Assembly (NCBI GenBank): GCA_902465495.1
Contig: CABQND010000019.1
Span: 1-34,245 of the forward strand
Direction: 5' to 3'
Source of the DNA: an uncultured Eubacteriales bacterium
GTDB lineage: Bacteria > Bacillota > Clostridia > Christensenellales > Borkfalkiaceae
Length of the DNA stretch: 34,245 nucleotides
The translations under genes and the position numbers were made by a program. This document shows, one piece after another, positions 1 to 7,029 of the stretch (position 1 is the first letter of the stretch; each line of letters starts with the position of its first letter). The notes under the pieces are model-generated. The model was not told the origin of the DNA. It ran no database searches and was given only the letters and a program-made list of their open reading frames with translations.

Positions 1-27
1 TTGCGGCGGTTATCCGCCGCAATTTTT
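1..27 (+). terminator. Intrinsic terminator of a gene upstream of the window
   Basis: A perfect 9-bp GC-rich stem (TTGCGGCGG at 1-9, CCGCCGCAA at 14-22) with a 4-nt loop is followed by five T. It fits a rho-independent terminator for a plus-strand transcript that starts outside the window, and it insulates the next operon. Confidence 0.85.
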
Positions 28-90
28 ATAGAAATGATTTACTTTTATTTTGATAAAATCAGAATAAGTAAAAGAAAATTATATTATATC

Positions 91-119
91 TTTACAAATT
101 GATGCGTTCATGATAAAAT
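91..119 (+). promoter_or_regulatory. Sigma-A type promoter for the EFR1/alarmone synthetase group
   Basis: TTTACA (91-96) and TAAAAT (114-119) are separated by 17 nt. Transcription would start near 126, just before the GAGAGG ribosome binding site (about 124-129), so the predicted leader is short. This is a sequence match only. Confidence 0.6.
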
Positions 120-142
120 AATAGAGAGGTATAGTCAGAACA

Positions 143-925
143 ATGTCAAGATTAATTTTAATGTGTTTCAGTCCGACGAATACTACAAAGAAAATTGTGA
201 GTGCGGTTGGGAAAATTTTTTTTGAAAGACTTCTGAGTGAAACAGCTATTATTGATCTCACGCGAATTTCGGCGCGTTTAAAAGAATATGTTTTTACGGA
301 AGAAGATATTCTCGTGTTTGGGGCTCCTGTTTATGGTGGAAGGTTGCCGCAATTATTAGTCCCTGTTATTGATAATTGTAAAGGAAACGGGGCAAGAGCG
401 GTTATTTTATCCGTTTACGGGAACCGAGATTATGACGATGCGTTGGTGGAAACAGCAGATCTCTTTTTAGAGCGAGGATTTAAAATTTGTGCCGCAGGTG
501 CATTTATCGGGGAGCATTCGTATTCCAGGAAAGTAGGGGCAAACCGTCCGGACGCAGAGGATATTCTTGCTGCGCAGACTTTTGCGGTCATGGCGTATGA
601 AAAAGTAATTCGTGGCACTCTTATACATAAAACTTTGAAGGGGAAAAGGCCATATAAACAGTTGTCTACGTTTATGGAGAAACCCAAACAAACGCCGAAG
701 ATTTTGTCTGATCGGTGCACACATTGCGGTAAATGTGTTTCTGTTTGCCCGGTATGTAATATCGCTGCTGATCTCACAACATTTGATCGTTGTATCGGGT
801 GCGGGGCATGTGTGAAGTTTTGTCCATTCGGCGCACGAGAATTTATGGATGAGAACATTATAGCTGCTCGTGAAAAATTGGAGCAAAATTGTTTGGAACG
901 AAAAAATCCTGAATTTTTCATTTAA
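143..925 (+). CDS. EFR1-type flavodoxin-fold / 2x[4Fe-4S] ferredoxin
   Basis: This 260-residue cytoplasmic protein is probably an electron carrier or small oxidoreductase. The N-terminal half has a flavodoxin-like start (FSPTNTTKKI, about 9-18) and a GAPVYGGRLP stretch, as expected of the EFR1 family. The C-terminal part has two ferredoxin clusters: C192-x2-C195-x2-C198-x3-C202-P and C217-x2-C220-x2-C223-x3-C227-P. Family members resemble flavodoxin fused to a bacterial ferredoxin; their redox partners are generally unknown, and none is indicated here. It is the first gene after a promoter and lies 11 nt before the alarmone synthetase gene, so the two are probably co-transcribed. The family call is firm; the substrate is not predictable. 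Confidence 0.85.
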   Translation: MSRLILMCFSPTNTTKKIVSAVGKIFFERLLSETAIIDLTRISARLKEYVFTEEDILVFGAPVYGGRLPQLLVPVIDNCKGNGARAVILSVYGNRDYDDALVETADLFLERGFKICAAGAFIGEHSYSRKVGANRPDAEDILAAQTFAVMAYEKVIRGTLIHKTLKGKRPYKQLSTFMEKPKQTPKILSDRCTHCGKCVSVCPVCNIAADLTTFDRCIGCGACVKFCPFGAREFMDENIIAAREKLEQNCLERKNPEFFI

Positions 926-936
926 GGGGTTGACGG

Positions 937-1626
937 ATGCAAAAGGAACAGCAAAACGAAGAATTACTCAATGAGTTTTTGAAAGGCGGCGATGGTGGCG
1001 CAATAAAGAAATTAAAAAAGTTTCGTGAGTTGATGGTTCGATATGATTGCGCAATTCGCGAGGTGCGCACAAAATTTGAAGTGCTTAATGAAGAGCTTTC
1101 ATTTCGTACAAGTCGAAATCCAATTGAGAGTATCAGTTCACGTATAAAAACGCCTGAAAGCATAGCCGATAAGTTGATTCGTAATGGTAAACCTGTTACG
1201 ATCAATTCTATAATAGAAAATCTCAACGACGTTGCAGGCATTCGTGTTATTTGCTCATTTATTGATGACATTTATCGGGTTGCGGATATGTTGGCAAAGC
1301 AAGATGATATTACTGTTATTGAAATAAAAGACTATATACGCAAACCGAAATTAAATGGATACAGAAGTTATCATATGATTGTCGAAGTACCTGTCTTTTT
1401 TTCAGATAGCAAAGTTTTTACGCGCGTAGAGATTCAACTTCGTACCGTTGCTATGGATTTTTGGGCAAGTTTGGAACATCGTATGAAATATAAGAAGAGC
1501 GAAGCGGATCGGCCGGATATTGCTGCGGAATTAAAAAGTTGCGCGGAAGTGATAGCCGCGACAGATGCGCGAATGCAAGGGATACGTAAGAGAATAGAAC
1601 AGTTGGAGAATGGGTCAAGGGTTTAA
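937..1626 (+). CDS. Small alarmone synthetase (RelQ/YjbM-like GTP pyrophosphokinase)
   Basis: This 229-residue protein has only a RelA/SpoT-type synthetase domain. It has no HD hydrolase and no TGS or ACT regulatory domains, which places it among the small alarmone synthetases that make (p)ppGpp from ATP and GDP/GTP. Visible signatures are NDVAGIRVICSF with putative metal-binding D98, KDYIRKPKLNGYRSYH around 131-146 (G-loop and substrate-stacking Tyr region), and VEIQLRTVAMDFWASLEH with E165. A C-terminal helix follows, as in tetrameric RelQ proteins. A GGGG-type ribosome binding site lies between the previous stop and this start. Assignment to RelQ rather than RelP rests on the DFWASLEH pattern and overall length. 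Confidence 0.9.
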   Translation: MQKEQQNEELLNEFLKGGDGGAIKKLKKFRELMVRYDCAIREVRTKFEVLNEELSFRTSRNPIESISSRIKTPESIADKLIRNGKPVTINSIIENLNDVAGIRVICSFIDDIYRVADMLAKQDDITVIEIKDYIRKPKLNGYRSYHMIVEVPVFFSDSKVFTRVEIQLRTVAMDFWASLEHRMKYKKSEADRPDIAAELKSCAEVIAATDARMQGIRKRIEQLENGSRV

Positions 1627-1701
1627 TTTTTGGAAAGATCCATCGCTTAATATATCTGGATATAGATTAAACGTATACAATTAAGTACAGAAGGTAAAAA
1701 T

Positions 1702-2568
1702 ATGAAGAGTAGAGATTTGTCCGGTATTTCTCAGAAAGAATTTGAAGAAAAGCAACATGCTCTTGATGTGGAGAAATGGATTGAAAGCGAAAAGGTCGGG
1801 TACGATTTATGCGGTACGATGACATGGTGTGCTTATTGTGTAAAAGCAGAAAGCTTCCCTTGTGCGAAAGCGCAGTTTCGTGAAAAAATGGAAAGCGCTT
1901 TAGACGATTTGGTTGATGAAATTATTGAGAAAGAATCAAGCGCAGGGAAAGCTTCCCGGCGAATTGACGATACTCAGGAGGTCGTTGCTAAGGAAACTAA
2001 GGAAGAGATTGCAATTGAAAATACCGTTAGTATTCCGGAAGGTTATGAACGGGTAGTTCGTTTGCGGAGATCGTTTCGGGCTAAATTGATTCAAAGCGAG
2101 AAAATTCAAGATGTTTATACACAAATAAAAAATGTGATTTTGGGATATGGCGGCGTTAAATCTCGTCAGTGTGTCAACTCAGAAAATTTTCGCGTTGGAA
2201 AAGTAAAATTTGCGAAATTAGCTATTTCAGGAAAGGCATTATATTTATATTTAGCGCTTTCTCCCGCAGAATTTGAGAATTTATCATATCGATTTGAAGA
2301 TCTATCCGATAAAAAATCTCATCGCGAAACTCCGATGCGCGTTAAAATTACAGGCAGTAAAACTTTGAAAAACGCAAGAGGATTGCTTGAAATACTTGCA
2401 CATAAATTTGGATTGGTCGACGTGGGATGTATTTATACGGATTTTCATTATCCTTATGAAACTGACGAATCTCTCATCCGTCGTTCTCTGATAAAGCCTT
2501 ATTTAGTTCTGGTTAAATTAAACCAGGGGAATAGGAAGGCAAGTCAGAATAATGATAAAATACAGTAG
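1702..2568 (+). CDS. Hypothetical protein with N-terminal Cys cluster
   Basis: I do not recognise a named family with certainty. The 288-residue protein has no signal peptide or membrane segment. Near the N-terminus is a compact Cys group (C37, C43, C46, C54) in the context LCGTMTWCAYC...FPCAKA, which could bind a metal. An acidic, probably disordered linker (about 70-115) follows. From about 118 to 240 is a basic alpha/beta domain beginning RVVRLRRSFRAKLIQ and containing KALYLYLALSPAEF. That domain resembles uncharacterised domains I associate with clostridial proteins, but this is recollection and not a search. An AGAAGG ribosome binding site lies upstream. The gene is the last of the group started at 143 and is followed by a terminator. 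Confidence 0.7.
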   Translation: MKSRDLSGISQKEFEEKQHALDVEKWIESEKVGYDLCGTMTWCAYCVKAESFPCAKAQFREKMESALDDLVDEIIEKESSAGKASRRIDDTQEVVAKETKEEIAIENTVSIPEGYERVVRLRRSFRAKLIQSEKIQDVYTQIKNVILGYGGVKSRQCVNSENFRVGKVKFAKLAISGKALYLYLALSPAEFENLSYRFEDLSDKKSHRETPMRVKITGSKTLKNARGLLEILAHKFGLVDVGCIYTDFHYPYETDESLIRRSLIKPYLVLVKLNQGNRKASQNNDKIQ

Positions 2569-2591
2569 GAATAGGAAATTCTTCTATAAAT

Positions 2592-2631
2592 AAAAAAGCA
2601 AGTCACGCAAAAATGTGAGACTTGCTTTTTT
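2592..2631. terminator. Bidirectional terminator between convergent genes
   Basis: AAAAAAGCAAGTC (2592-2604) pairs with GACTTGCTTTTTT on the right arm; an inner TCAC/GTGA extends the stem with a small bulge. The A-tract on one side and T-tract on the other allow termination of both the plus-strand gene ending at 2568 and the minus-strand rubrerythrin gene ending at 2658. Confidence 0.85.
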
Positions 2632-2657
2632 GTATTAAAAATTGAATTCAAAATCAA

Positions 2658-3203
2658 TCAATAATTTTCCGCCTTAAGCTGGAAATAAGCTTTCGGATGC
2701 GAACAAACAGGGCAAATATCCGGAGCTTTTTTACCGATTACAATGTGACCGCAATTTGAGCATTGCCATATGCAATCCTGATCCCGGGAAAATACAAGAT
2801 CATTTTTGACGTTATCCAAGAGGGCGAGGTAACGTTTTTCATGTTCTTTTTCGATTTCACCAACTTTTTCAAACAGGAAAGCGATATGATCAAATCCTTC
2901 TTCTTTTGCTTCCTTAGCAAAAGTTGCATACATGTCCGTCCATTCATAATTTTCACCGGCTGCTGCGTCGGCAAGATTTTCTTCCGTAGAAGGAATGTCC
3001 CCGCCATGCAAAAGTTTGAACCAAATTTTTGCATGTTCTTTTTCATTGTTTGCCGTTTCTTCAAAAAGGGCTGCAATTTGAACGAATCCGTCCTTTTTAG
3101 CCTTGCTGGCATAATAAGTGTATTTGTTTCTTGCCTGTGATTCGCCGGCAAATGCCGTCATAAGATTTTGCTCGGTTTTAGAGCCTTTCAATTCTTTTGC
3201 CAT
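2658..3203 (-). CDS. rbr: Rubrerythrin
   Basis: Rubrerythrin is a cytoplasmic non-haem iron peroxidase that reduces hydrogen peroxide to water with electrons from reduced rubredoxin or NADH oxidoreductases. It is a standard oxygen defence in anaerobes. The 181-residue protein has the ferritin-like diiron domain: AFAGESQARNKY near residue 18, EETANNEKEH and EKVGEIEKEH helices carrying the paired ExxH ligands. The C-terminal rubredoxin-like domain has CSNCG and CPVCSHP (two CxxC knuckles). Length matches the classical family. GGAGG lies 8 nt before the start. It follows perR by 24 nt on the same strand, so it is almost certainly co-transcribed with and controlled by PerR. Confidence 0.96.
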   Translation of the reverse strand: MAKELKGSKTEQNLMTAFAGESQARNKYTYYASKAKKDGFVQIAALFEETANNEKEHAKIWFKLLHGGDIPSTEENLADAAAGENYEWTDMYATFAKEAKEEGFDHIAFLFEKVGEIEKEHEKRYLALLDNVKNDLVFSRDQDCIWQCSNCGHIVIGKKAPDICPVCSHPKAYFQLKAENY

Positions 3204-3227
3204 GTTAAATTCCTCCGATAATGAATG

Positions 3228-3605
3228 TTATTTTTTACAATCGGAACAAAGTCCGATAAACTCGACAATATGTTTTTCTATGGTAAATCCGTGCGTATCT
3301 TGAATCTCGTTTTCAGGATTTTCAAATACCGGGATATCTGCGTCAAATATTCGGCCGCATTTTCTGCAACGCATGTGATAGTGCGGGGTTGTACGAAAAT
3401 CAAATTTTGACGCGCCTTCACTTGTATCGATTTTTCCTATTTCATTTTGCTCGGCAAGTAGGTTCAGATTCCTGTATACCGTAGCTTTACTGATATGCGG
3501 GTGCTGTTTAATAATTTCTTCGTAAACTTGTTCGGCATCTGGGTGATCCATAGCCAAAACTGTTTTCGCAACCAATTGTTTTTGAATAGTGTTCCGACGG
3601 TTCAT
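3228..3605 (-). CDS. perR: PerR-type Fur family peroxide regulator
   Basis: This 125-residue Fur-family repressor has a winged-helix N-terminal DNA-binding domain (DHPDAEQVYEEI, SKATVYRNL) and a C-terminal dimer domain with two CxxC motifs (CRKC, CSDC) for the structural zinc. Aligned by eye with Bacillus subtilis PerR, the regulatory-site ligands equivalent to H37, D85, H91, H93 and D104 are all present (DHP, KFDFRTTPHYH, RIFDAD). The Asp at the D104 position is the residue linked to peroxide sensing in PerR, where Fur has Glu, which favours PerR over Fur or Zur. The protein is slightly short at the N-terminus but complete. AAGGA precedes the start. It leads the perR-rbr operon and is probably autoregulated. 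Confidence 0.9.
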   Translation of the reverse strand: MNRRNTIQKQLVAKTVLAMDHPDAEQVYEEIIKQHPHISKATVYRNLNLLAEQNEIGKIDTSEGASKFDFRTTPHYHMRCRKCGRIFDADIPVFENPENEIQDTHGFTIEKHIVEFIGLCSDCKK

Positions 3606-3627
3606 GAATTTCCTTATTGATATTTAT

Positions 3628-3639
3628 TATTAATTAATA
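3628..3639. promoter_or_regulatory. AT-rich palindrome, candidate PerR/Fur operator
   Basis: TATTAATTAATA is a perfect 12-nt palindrome that touches the -10 box of the perR promoter and covers the expected transcription start. Position and base composition fit a Per/Fur box, but the match to the 7-1-7 Bacillus Per box consensus is poor. It remains a candidate only. Confidence 0.35.
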
Positions 3640-3666
3640 TTATATCATATTTTTAAAAATTGTCAA
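3639..3666 (-). promoter_or_regulatory. Promoter of perR-rbr
   Basis: On the minus strand there is a consensus TTGACA (3666-3661), a 16-nt spacer and a consensus TATAAT (3644-3639). The leader to the perR start is about 30 nt. Confidence 0.8.
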
Positions 3667-3711
3667 CAGTATTTTATGAAATAATTGCGGATGGCTTGAT
3701 GAAAAATTTTC

Positions 3712-3740
3712 TTGACTGTGCTCTTTTTACGTGATATAAT
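3712..3740 (+). promoter_or_regulatory. Promoter for the ATC-hydrolase-like gene and probably tRNA-Leu
   Basis: TTGACT (3712-3717), a 17-nt spacer and TATAAT (3735-3740) make a near-consensus sigma-A promoter on the plus strand. It is the only convincing promoter before the tRNA gene at 4458. Confidence 0.8.
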
Positions 3741-3810
3741 AATTTTAAGCAGTTATTAAAAAGTTCATGAGGCAAAGAGAGAATTGAGTAATTTTGCACG
3801 GGAGGGAAAG

Positions 3811-4431
3811 ATGAATTACGAAAAGACAGAATTGTATTTCCTTCAAAAAGATGTGCTGCGGCATTTTGGTGATGCTGAGGGCGAAAAGATCTTTAACCGT
3901 GCATCAAAGCTTTATGCTGAACTTGTTGTAACTACGGATTATAAAAACAGTGTAACGCTTGAAAGACAGTTAAAAAGGTTAGTTTATCCTGTTATCGCAT
4001 TTTATAAAACATTGTTGGCGTTTGGTTATAAAATTCCAAATGCTTTAGGAATTGTACGTACAGAGACAGAGAAAGCAGCGCGTGAAACAGCAAGTGTTTT
4101 GTCAAATCAAATGCGTCCTATTTTTCCATATCGTGCATTTAAAAGGAATATACGAAATTTTATGGAATATAAATTTCCTTCAAACGGATGGGAATGTTTG
4201 GATTTACAAGTTCGCGGCAGTAAAATTTCTTTTCGGATCGGGCATTGTCTGTATTATTCTATTACTGCGAAATTCGGGTGCCCGGAACTTTGTACTGTTT
4301 TTTGTGATTATGAGAGAGCTGCTTTTGCCGGATTACGCCCACAAGTCATTTTTGAATGTGACGGTACGCTGGCTAACGGGCATGAATTTTGTAATTTTAA
4401 ATTTGTAAAAGGGGGGAAACACACAAAATAA
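3811..4431 (+). CDS. L-2-amino-thiazoline-4-carboxylic acid hydrolase-like protein
   Basis: This 206-residue protein belongs to the ATC hydrolase-like family (Pfam ATC_hydrolase by recollection). The founding activity is ring opening of L-2-amino-thiazoline-4-carboxylate on the way to L-cysteine. Most clostridial members are untested, so the substrate here is inferred. The signature is the C-terminal half: FMEYKFPSNGWECL, GHCLYYSITAKFGCPELCTVFCDYE and a final EFCNFKF. Several conserved Cys (GCPELC, FC) lie in the presumed active region. An earlier in-frame TTG at 3784 exists, but GGAGGG at 3801-3806 sits 4 nt before the ATG at 3811, so that start is preferred. There is no signal peptide. The gene lies between its own promoter and tRNA-Leu. 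Confidence 0.75.
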   Translation: MNYEKTELYFLQKDVLRHFGDAEGEKIFNRASKLYAELVVTTDYKNSVTLERQLKRLVYPVIAFYKTLLAFGYKIPNALGIVRTETEKAARETASVLSNQMRPIFPYRAFKRNIRNFMEYKFPSNGWECLDLQVRGSKISFRIGHCLYYSITAKFGCPELCTVFCDYERAAFAGLRPQVIFECDGTLANGHEFCNFKFVKGGKHTK

Positions 4432-4457
4432 GTAATAATAATTTAGCAAAATTAAAT

Positions 4458-4540
4458 GCGGCTGTGGCGAAACTGGCAGACGCGCCGGACTTAGAATCCG
4501 GTGGGCAACCTTGCAGGTTCAAGTCCTGTCAGCCGCACCA
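4458..4540 (+). tRNA. tRNA-Leu (anticodon UAG)
   Basis: An 83-nt class II tRNA. The acceptor arm GCGGCTG pairs with CAGCCGC, followed by discriminator A and an encoded CCA. The anticodon stem CCGGA/TCCGG encloses loop CTTAGAA, giving UAG for CUN leucine codons. A long variable arm (GTGGGCAACCTT region) and a T-arm with GGTTCAAGTCC are present. It begins 26 nt after the preceding stop codon without a clear promoter of its own. Confidence 0.95.
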
Positions 4541-4549
4541 AAAGTGAAT

Positions 4550-4591
4550 GCTCTGGTCTTATAAAAATAGTTTTTATAGTTTGCTGAGAGC
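4550..4591 (+). other. tRNA trailer hairpin
   Basis: GCTCT (4550-4554) pairs with AGAGC (4587-4591), enclosing a TATAAAAA/TTTTTATA stem (4560-4567 and 4571-4578). It sits between the tRNA 3' end and the terminator. It may guide 3' processing, but this is inference from folding by eye. Confidence 0.4.
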
Positions 4592-4635
4592 AAAAAGTCA
4601 CCCTTCGCAAAACGATGTGCGAAGGGTGACTTTTT
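4592..4635. terminator. Strong bidirectional terminator
   Basis: A perfect 18-bp stem (4592-4609 with 4618-4635) has an 8-nt loop, A-tract on the left and T-tract on the right. It can end the tRNA-Leu transcript on the plus strand and the PH-domain-like gene on the minus strand. Confidence 0.93.
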
Positions 4636-4696
4636 ATTTATGAATAAAAAAGATATTAAACCTTATTTGAAATTATTATAACAATTTGCAAAAGGA

Positions 4697-5161
4697 TTAA
4701 ATATTTCCGGTGTCGTCTCTGTCTGTTGTGGATACGTCATAGCGGATTTTATTGTTGCGGGATAAAATATCTTTAGTAAAATTGTTGTACCATTCAGGTT
4801 TTACCACAACAACAGTGTATTTTTCGTTTGTAAAATAAATAACGAGCTTGTTTGTTTTAGAAAAAAGATGAATGGATTCAATTTCATCTATTTTGTACGT
4901 CGATTTTATAAACCCGAACCATAAAATAATTTCTTTGTCAGAAACTTTATAAACAGAACGTATTAATATGGACGCAAAGATGGAAACTGCTAGAGGGGAA
5001 ACGATTAACAGAACAACATGCTGTATAATCAGCTGAGCTGAAGAAAAGCCGTAGTTTATAATACGGAATATAGTAAATACGATCCCTCCGGCGCCTAAAA
5101 GGATTCCTAATACGGAAAGGAGTACCGCGGGTAATGAAAGTTTGAATTTATAAGAGTTCAT
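4697..5161 (-). CDS. Small membrane protein with bacterial PH-like domain
   Basis: The 154-residue protein has two predicted transmembrane segments near the N-terminus (about 8-30 and 45-66, separated by a short loop). A soluble tail follows, starting SVYKVSDKEIILWFGFIKSTYKIDEIESIHLF, which fits the beta-rich bacterial PH-like domain of small Firmicutes membrane proteins. No catalytic motif is seen and the function is unknown. The open frame extends upstream, but only the ATG at 5161 has a good GGAGG ribosome binding site (5169-5173), so the shorter start is used. It is monocistronic, divergent from the ATP synthase operon and convergent with tRNA-Leu. Confidence 0.7.
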   Translation of the reverse strand: MNSYKFKLSLPAVLLSVLGILLGAGGIVFTIFRIINYGFSSAQLIIQHVVLLIVSPLAVSIFASILIRSVYKVSDKEIILWFGFIKSTYKIDEIESIHLFSKTNKLVIYFTNEKYTVVVVKPEWYNNFTKDILSRNNKIRYDVSTTDRDDTGNI

Positions 5162-5183
5162 TGGATAAACCTCCATCAAAAAA

Positions 5184-5212
5184 ATTGTAGCATAAATGTA
5201 AAAAAAAAGCAA
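5184..5212 (-). promoter_or_regulatory. Promoter of the PH-like membrane protein gene
   Basis: On the minus strand TTGCTT (5212-5207), a 17-nt spacer and TACAAT (5189-5184) precede the gene. Confidence 0.6.
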
Positions 5213-5248
5213 GAGGTTGTATAGTTTTTTTGTGTGTATTGCTTTTTT
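5203..5248. repeat. Inverted repeat in the divergent region before atpB
   Basis: AAAAAAGCAA (5203-5212) and TTGCTTTTTT (5239-5248) are perfect 10-nt inverted repeats separated by 26 nt. The left arm covers the -35 box of the minus-strand promoter. Low complexity makes chance a real possibility. Confidence 0.35.
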
Positions 5249-5318
5249 ATGGCAGATGTTGCGAAATGTGAAAGTAAGTGGTATAAGTATTTTTTATTGA
5301 ATGCAGCCGTTGATTTAC

Positions 5319-5347
5319 TTGAAAAAACGTGACAAAAGTAGTAGAAT
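5319..5347 (+). promoter_or_regulatory. Promoter of the ATP synthase operon
   Basis: TTGAAA (5319-5324), a 17-nt spacer and TAGAAT (5342-5347) lie about 34 nt before the preferred atpB start. Confidence 0.65.
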
Positions 5348-5380
5348 AACTTTAAGTTTGAAATGAGAGAGGTTGTTTTA

Positions 5381-6151
5381 GTGCAAAACACCGTTAATAA
5401 TTTGCTGGCCGTGGATTTTTCAGGACTGGCAGAAAAAATTTTCCCGCACCATGTGGTTGAAAAAGGCTGGTTTGTTATTAATGACAGCGTAATATCAGGA
5501 TTTATAGTTGTGGCAATTCTTTTGATCGTGGCTTTAATATTGCGCCTGACAATCATACGGAATTGGAAAACAACGCCTACAGGCGGACAAATGTTTTTGG
5601 AATGGCTTGTATGTTTCTTCGATAAGAGCGCGGATGAAATGACAGAAGAGTACAGCGGATTGATGGGGCCTTATACATTGGGGGCTGCAGCATATATCTG
5701 TTGTGGTGTATTGATTGAAATGTTTGGCTTGCGCCCAGCTATTGCTGATTTGGGGGCTTGTTTGGCTCTTGCTCTTTGTACATTTTTCTTTATTCACACG
5801 CTTGGTTTTACAAAAAATAAAGCGCGCAGACTTTTGCATTATGTAAATCCTATTAATATTGTTACAGATTTGGCTGTTCCGGTTTCCATGACATTCCGTT
5901 TATTCGGTAGCATTTTGAGCGGTATGGTCATAATGGATATGATTTATATTCTAGTAGAAGGTATCTGGTATTTAGGATTGCCGCTTATTTTGCCGGCTGT
6001 TCTGACACCGTTGTTTACTTTATTTCACGCATTTATTCAATCCTACGTGTTTGCGTCTTTGACGTTAACGTTTGTTCAGGAGGCGATCGAGTCTCCTCCG
6101 CGAAAGCCAAAGAAAAAGAAGCGAACACAGCAGCAGGTCGTGGCTGAGTAG
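5381..6151 (+). CDS. atpB: F0F1 ATP synthase subunit a
   Basis: Subunit a of the membrane F0 sector forms the two half-channels that carry the coupling ion to the c-ring. The 256-residue protein has five or six hydrophobic segments. The essential stator arginine lies in PVSMTFRLFGSILSG (R173), and the last helices contain LFHAFIQSYVFASLTLTFVQEAIE. The tail is rich in Lys and Arg. An ATG at 5363 opens the frame, but AGAGAGG (5366-5372) sits 8 nt before a GTG at 5381, making GTG the likelier start. It opens the operon. No atpI is found upstream, where a divergent unrelated gene lies. Confidence 0.95.
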   Translation: MQNTVNNLLAVDFSGLAEKIFPHHVVEKGWFVINDSVISGFIVVAILLIVALILRLTIIRNWKTTPTGGQMFLEWLVCFFDKSADEMTEEYSGLMGPYTLGAAAYICCGVLIEMFGLRPAIADLGACLALALCTFFFIHTLGFTKNKARRLLHYVNPINIVTDLAVPVSMTFRLFGSILSGMVIMDMIYILVEGIWYLGLPLILPAVLTPLFTLFHAFIQSYVFASLTLTFVQEAIESPPRKPKKKKRTQQQVVAE

Positions 6152-6211
6152 GAATCATTTTAATAGGACAGCAAAGCGGGAAAATGGATAAAAACTCGGA
6201 GGTACATGTGC

Positions 6212-6469
6212 ATGGAACTTTTAATTACAATGATTGCAAATTTGTTGGCAACTGATGGCGCCTTGCTTGGGGCAGGTATAGCTGCATTGACAGGTTTGGG
6301 CGCTGGCATTGGTATGGGTATTGCTACAGGGAAAGCAGTTGAGGCGACGGCTCGTCAACCTGAGGCGGTTGGCAAGATTCGTACGATGCTGTTGCTTGGT
6401 CTTGCTTTTGCTGAAACAACGGCAATTTACGGATTGTTAGTCAGTATTCTGTTGATTTTTGTTGCTTAA
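6212..6469 (+). CDS. atpE: F0F1 ATP synthase subunit c
   Basis: This is the proteolipid ring subunit, an 85-residue hairpin of two transmembrane helices. The Gly-rich first helix (GAGIAALTGLGAGIGMG) leads to the polar loop ARQPEA, and the second helix carries the ion-binding carboxylate E68 in AFAETTAIYG. Compared by eye with the sodium ring of Ilyobacter, the threonines and Tyr after the Glu are kept (T69, T70, Y73), but the first-helix Gln is M35 and the Val two before the Glu is F66. That makes proton coupling more likely than sodium, though not proven. GGAGG (6198-6202) is 9 nt from the ATG at 6212; the ATG at 6206 would be only 3 nt away. Confidence 0.95.
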   Translation: MELLITMIANLLATDGALLGAGIAALTGLGAGIGMGIATGKAVEATARQPEAVGKIRTMLLLGLAFAETTAIYGLLVSILLIFVA

Positions 6470-6492
6470 AATATAATTGATAAAGGTGTGAA

Positions 6493-7029
6493 ATGTCAAT
6501 GAGGTATGACGCAAGCGGGTTGCTTGCCAATATTTTCGAGGCGCTGGGCTTTGATTGGCAAAGTATTGTGGCGCATTTAATAGCGTTGATTATTCTAACG
6601 GTTGGACTGTATTTGTTGCTGTTCAAACCTGTAAAGAAGATGATCAAAGAGCGCCAAGAGAAAATTCGAAAAATAGAACAGGAAAATAACGAGCTGAACG
6701 AAGAAGTCAAGAGCATGAAAAGCAGCACTGAGATTGTTTTGAGCGAAGCAAAAAAGCAGGCTGCGACGATTCATGAAAATGCCGTCAAAGTGGCGAATCA
6801 AAAAGCGGACGAAATTGTATCGAGTGCGCGCAATGAAGCGAAAAATTTGATTGATCGTACTGAGCGAGAAATGGAAGAGGAAAGGAATAAACTGCAATCG
6901 GAAATCGAGAAGCAGATATCTGACATTTCCTTAGCGGTTGCGGAAAAGTTGCTTGCGCGCGATGTAACTGCGGAAGATAATAAAAAGCTCATTGAAGATT
7001 GTCTTGAACAATGGAGCAAAGAAGAATGA
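6493..7029 (+). CDS. atpF: F0F1 ATP synthase subunit b
   Basis: Subunit b forms the peripheral stalk that holds F1 static against the c-ring. The 178-residue protein has one N-terminal membrane helix (SIVAHLIALIILTVGLYLLLF, about 25-45), then a long charged coiled coil typical of the right-handed b dimer, ending DISLAVAEKLLARDVTAEDNKKLIEDCLEQW. Length is normal, so it is not a b-delta fusion of the mycobacterial kind. Its stop overlaps the atpH start (ATGA at 7026-7029), implying translational coupling with the very short delta subunit. Confidence 0.95.
   Translation: MSMRYDASGLLANIFEALGFDWQSIVAHLIALIILTVGLYLLLFKPVKKMIKERQEKIRKIEQENNELNEEVKSMKSSTEIVLSEAKKQAATIHENAVKVANQKADEIVSSARNEAKNLIDRTEREMEEERNKLQSEIEKQISDISLAVAEKLLARDVTAEDNKKLIEDCLEQWSKEE

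Noticed and set aside
1647..1670. Imperfect palindrome between the alarmone synthetase and the Cys-cluster gene
   Set aside because: It is short, AT-rich and imperfect, and no matching -35 box is found near the TACAAT at 1676, so neither a promoter nor an operator can be supported.
6212..6469. Sodium-type ATP synthase c-ring
   Set aside because: The Gln of the sodium signature is Met and the Val is Phe, so the signature is incomplete even though Thr and Tyr are present.
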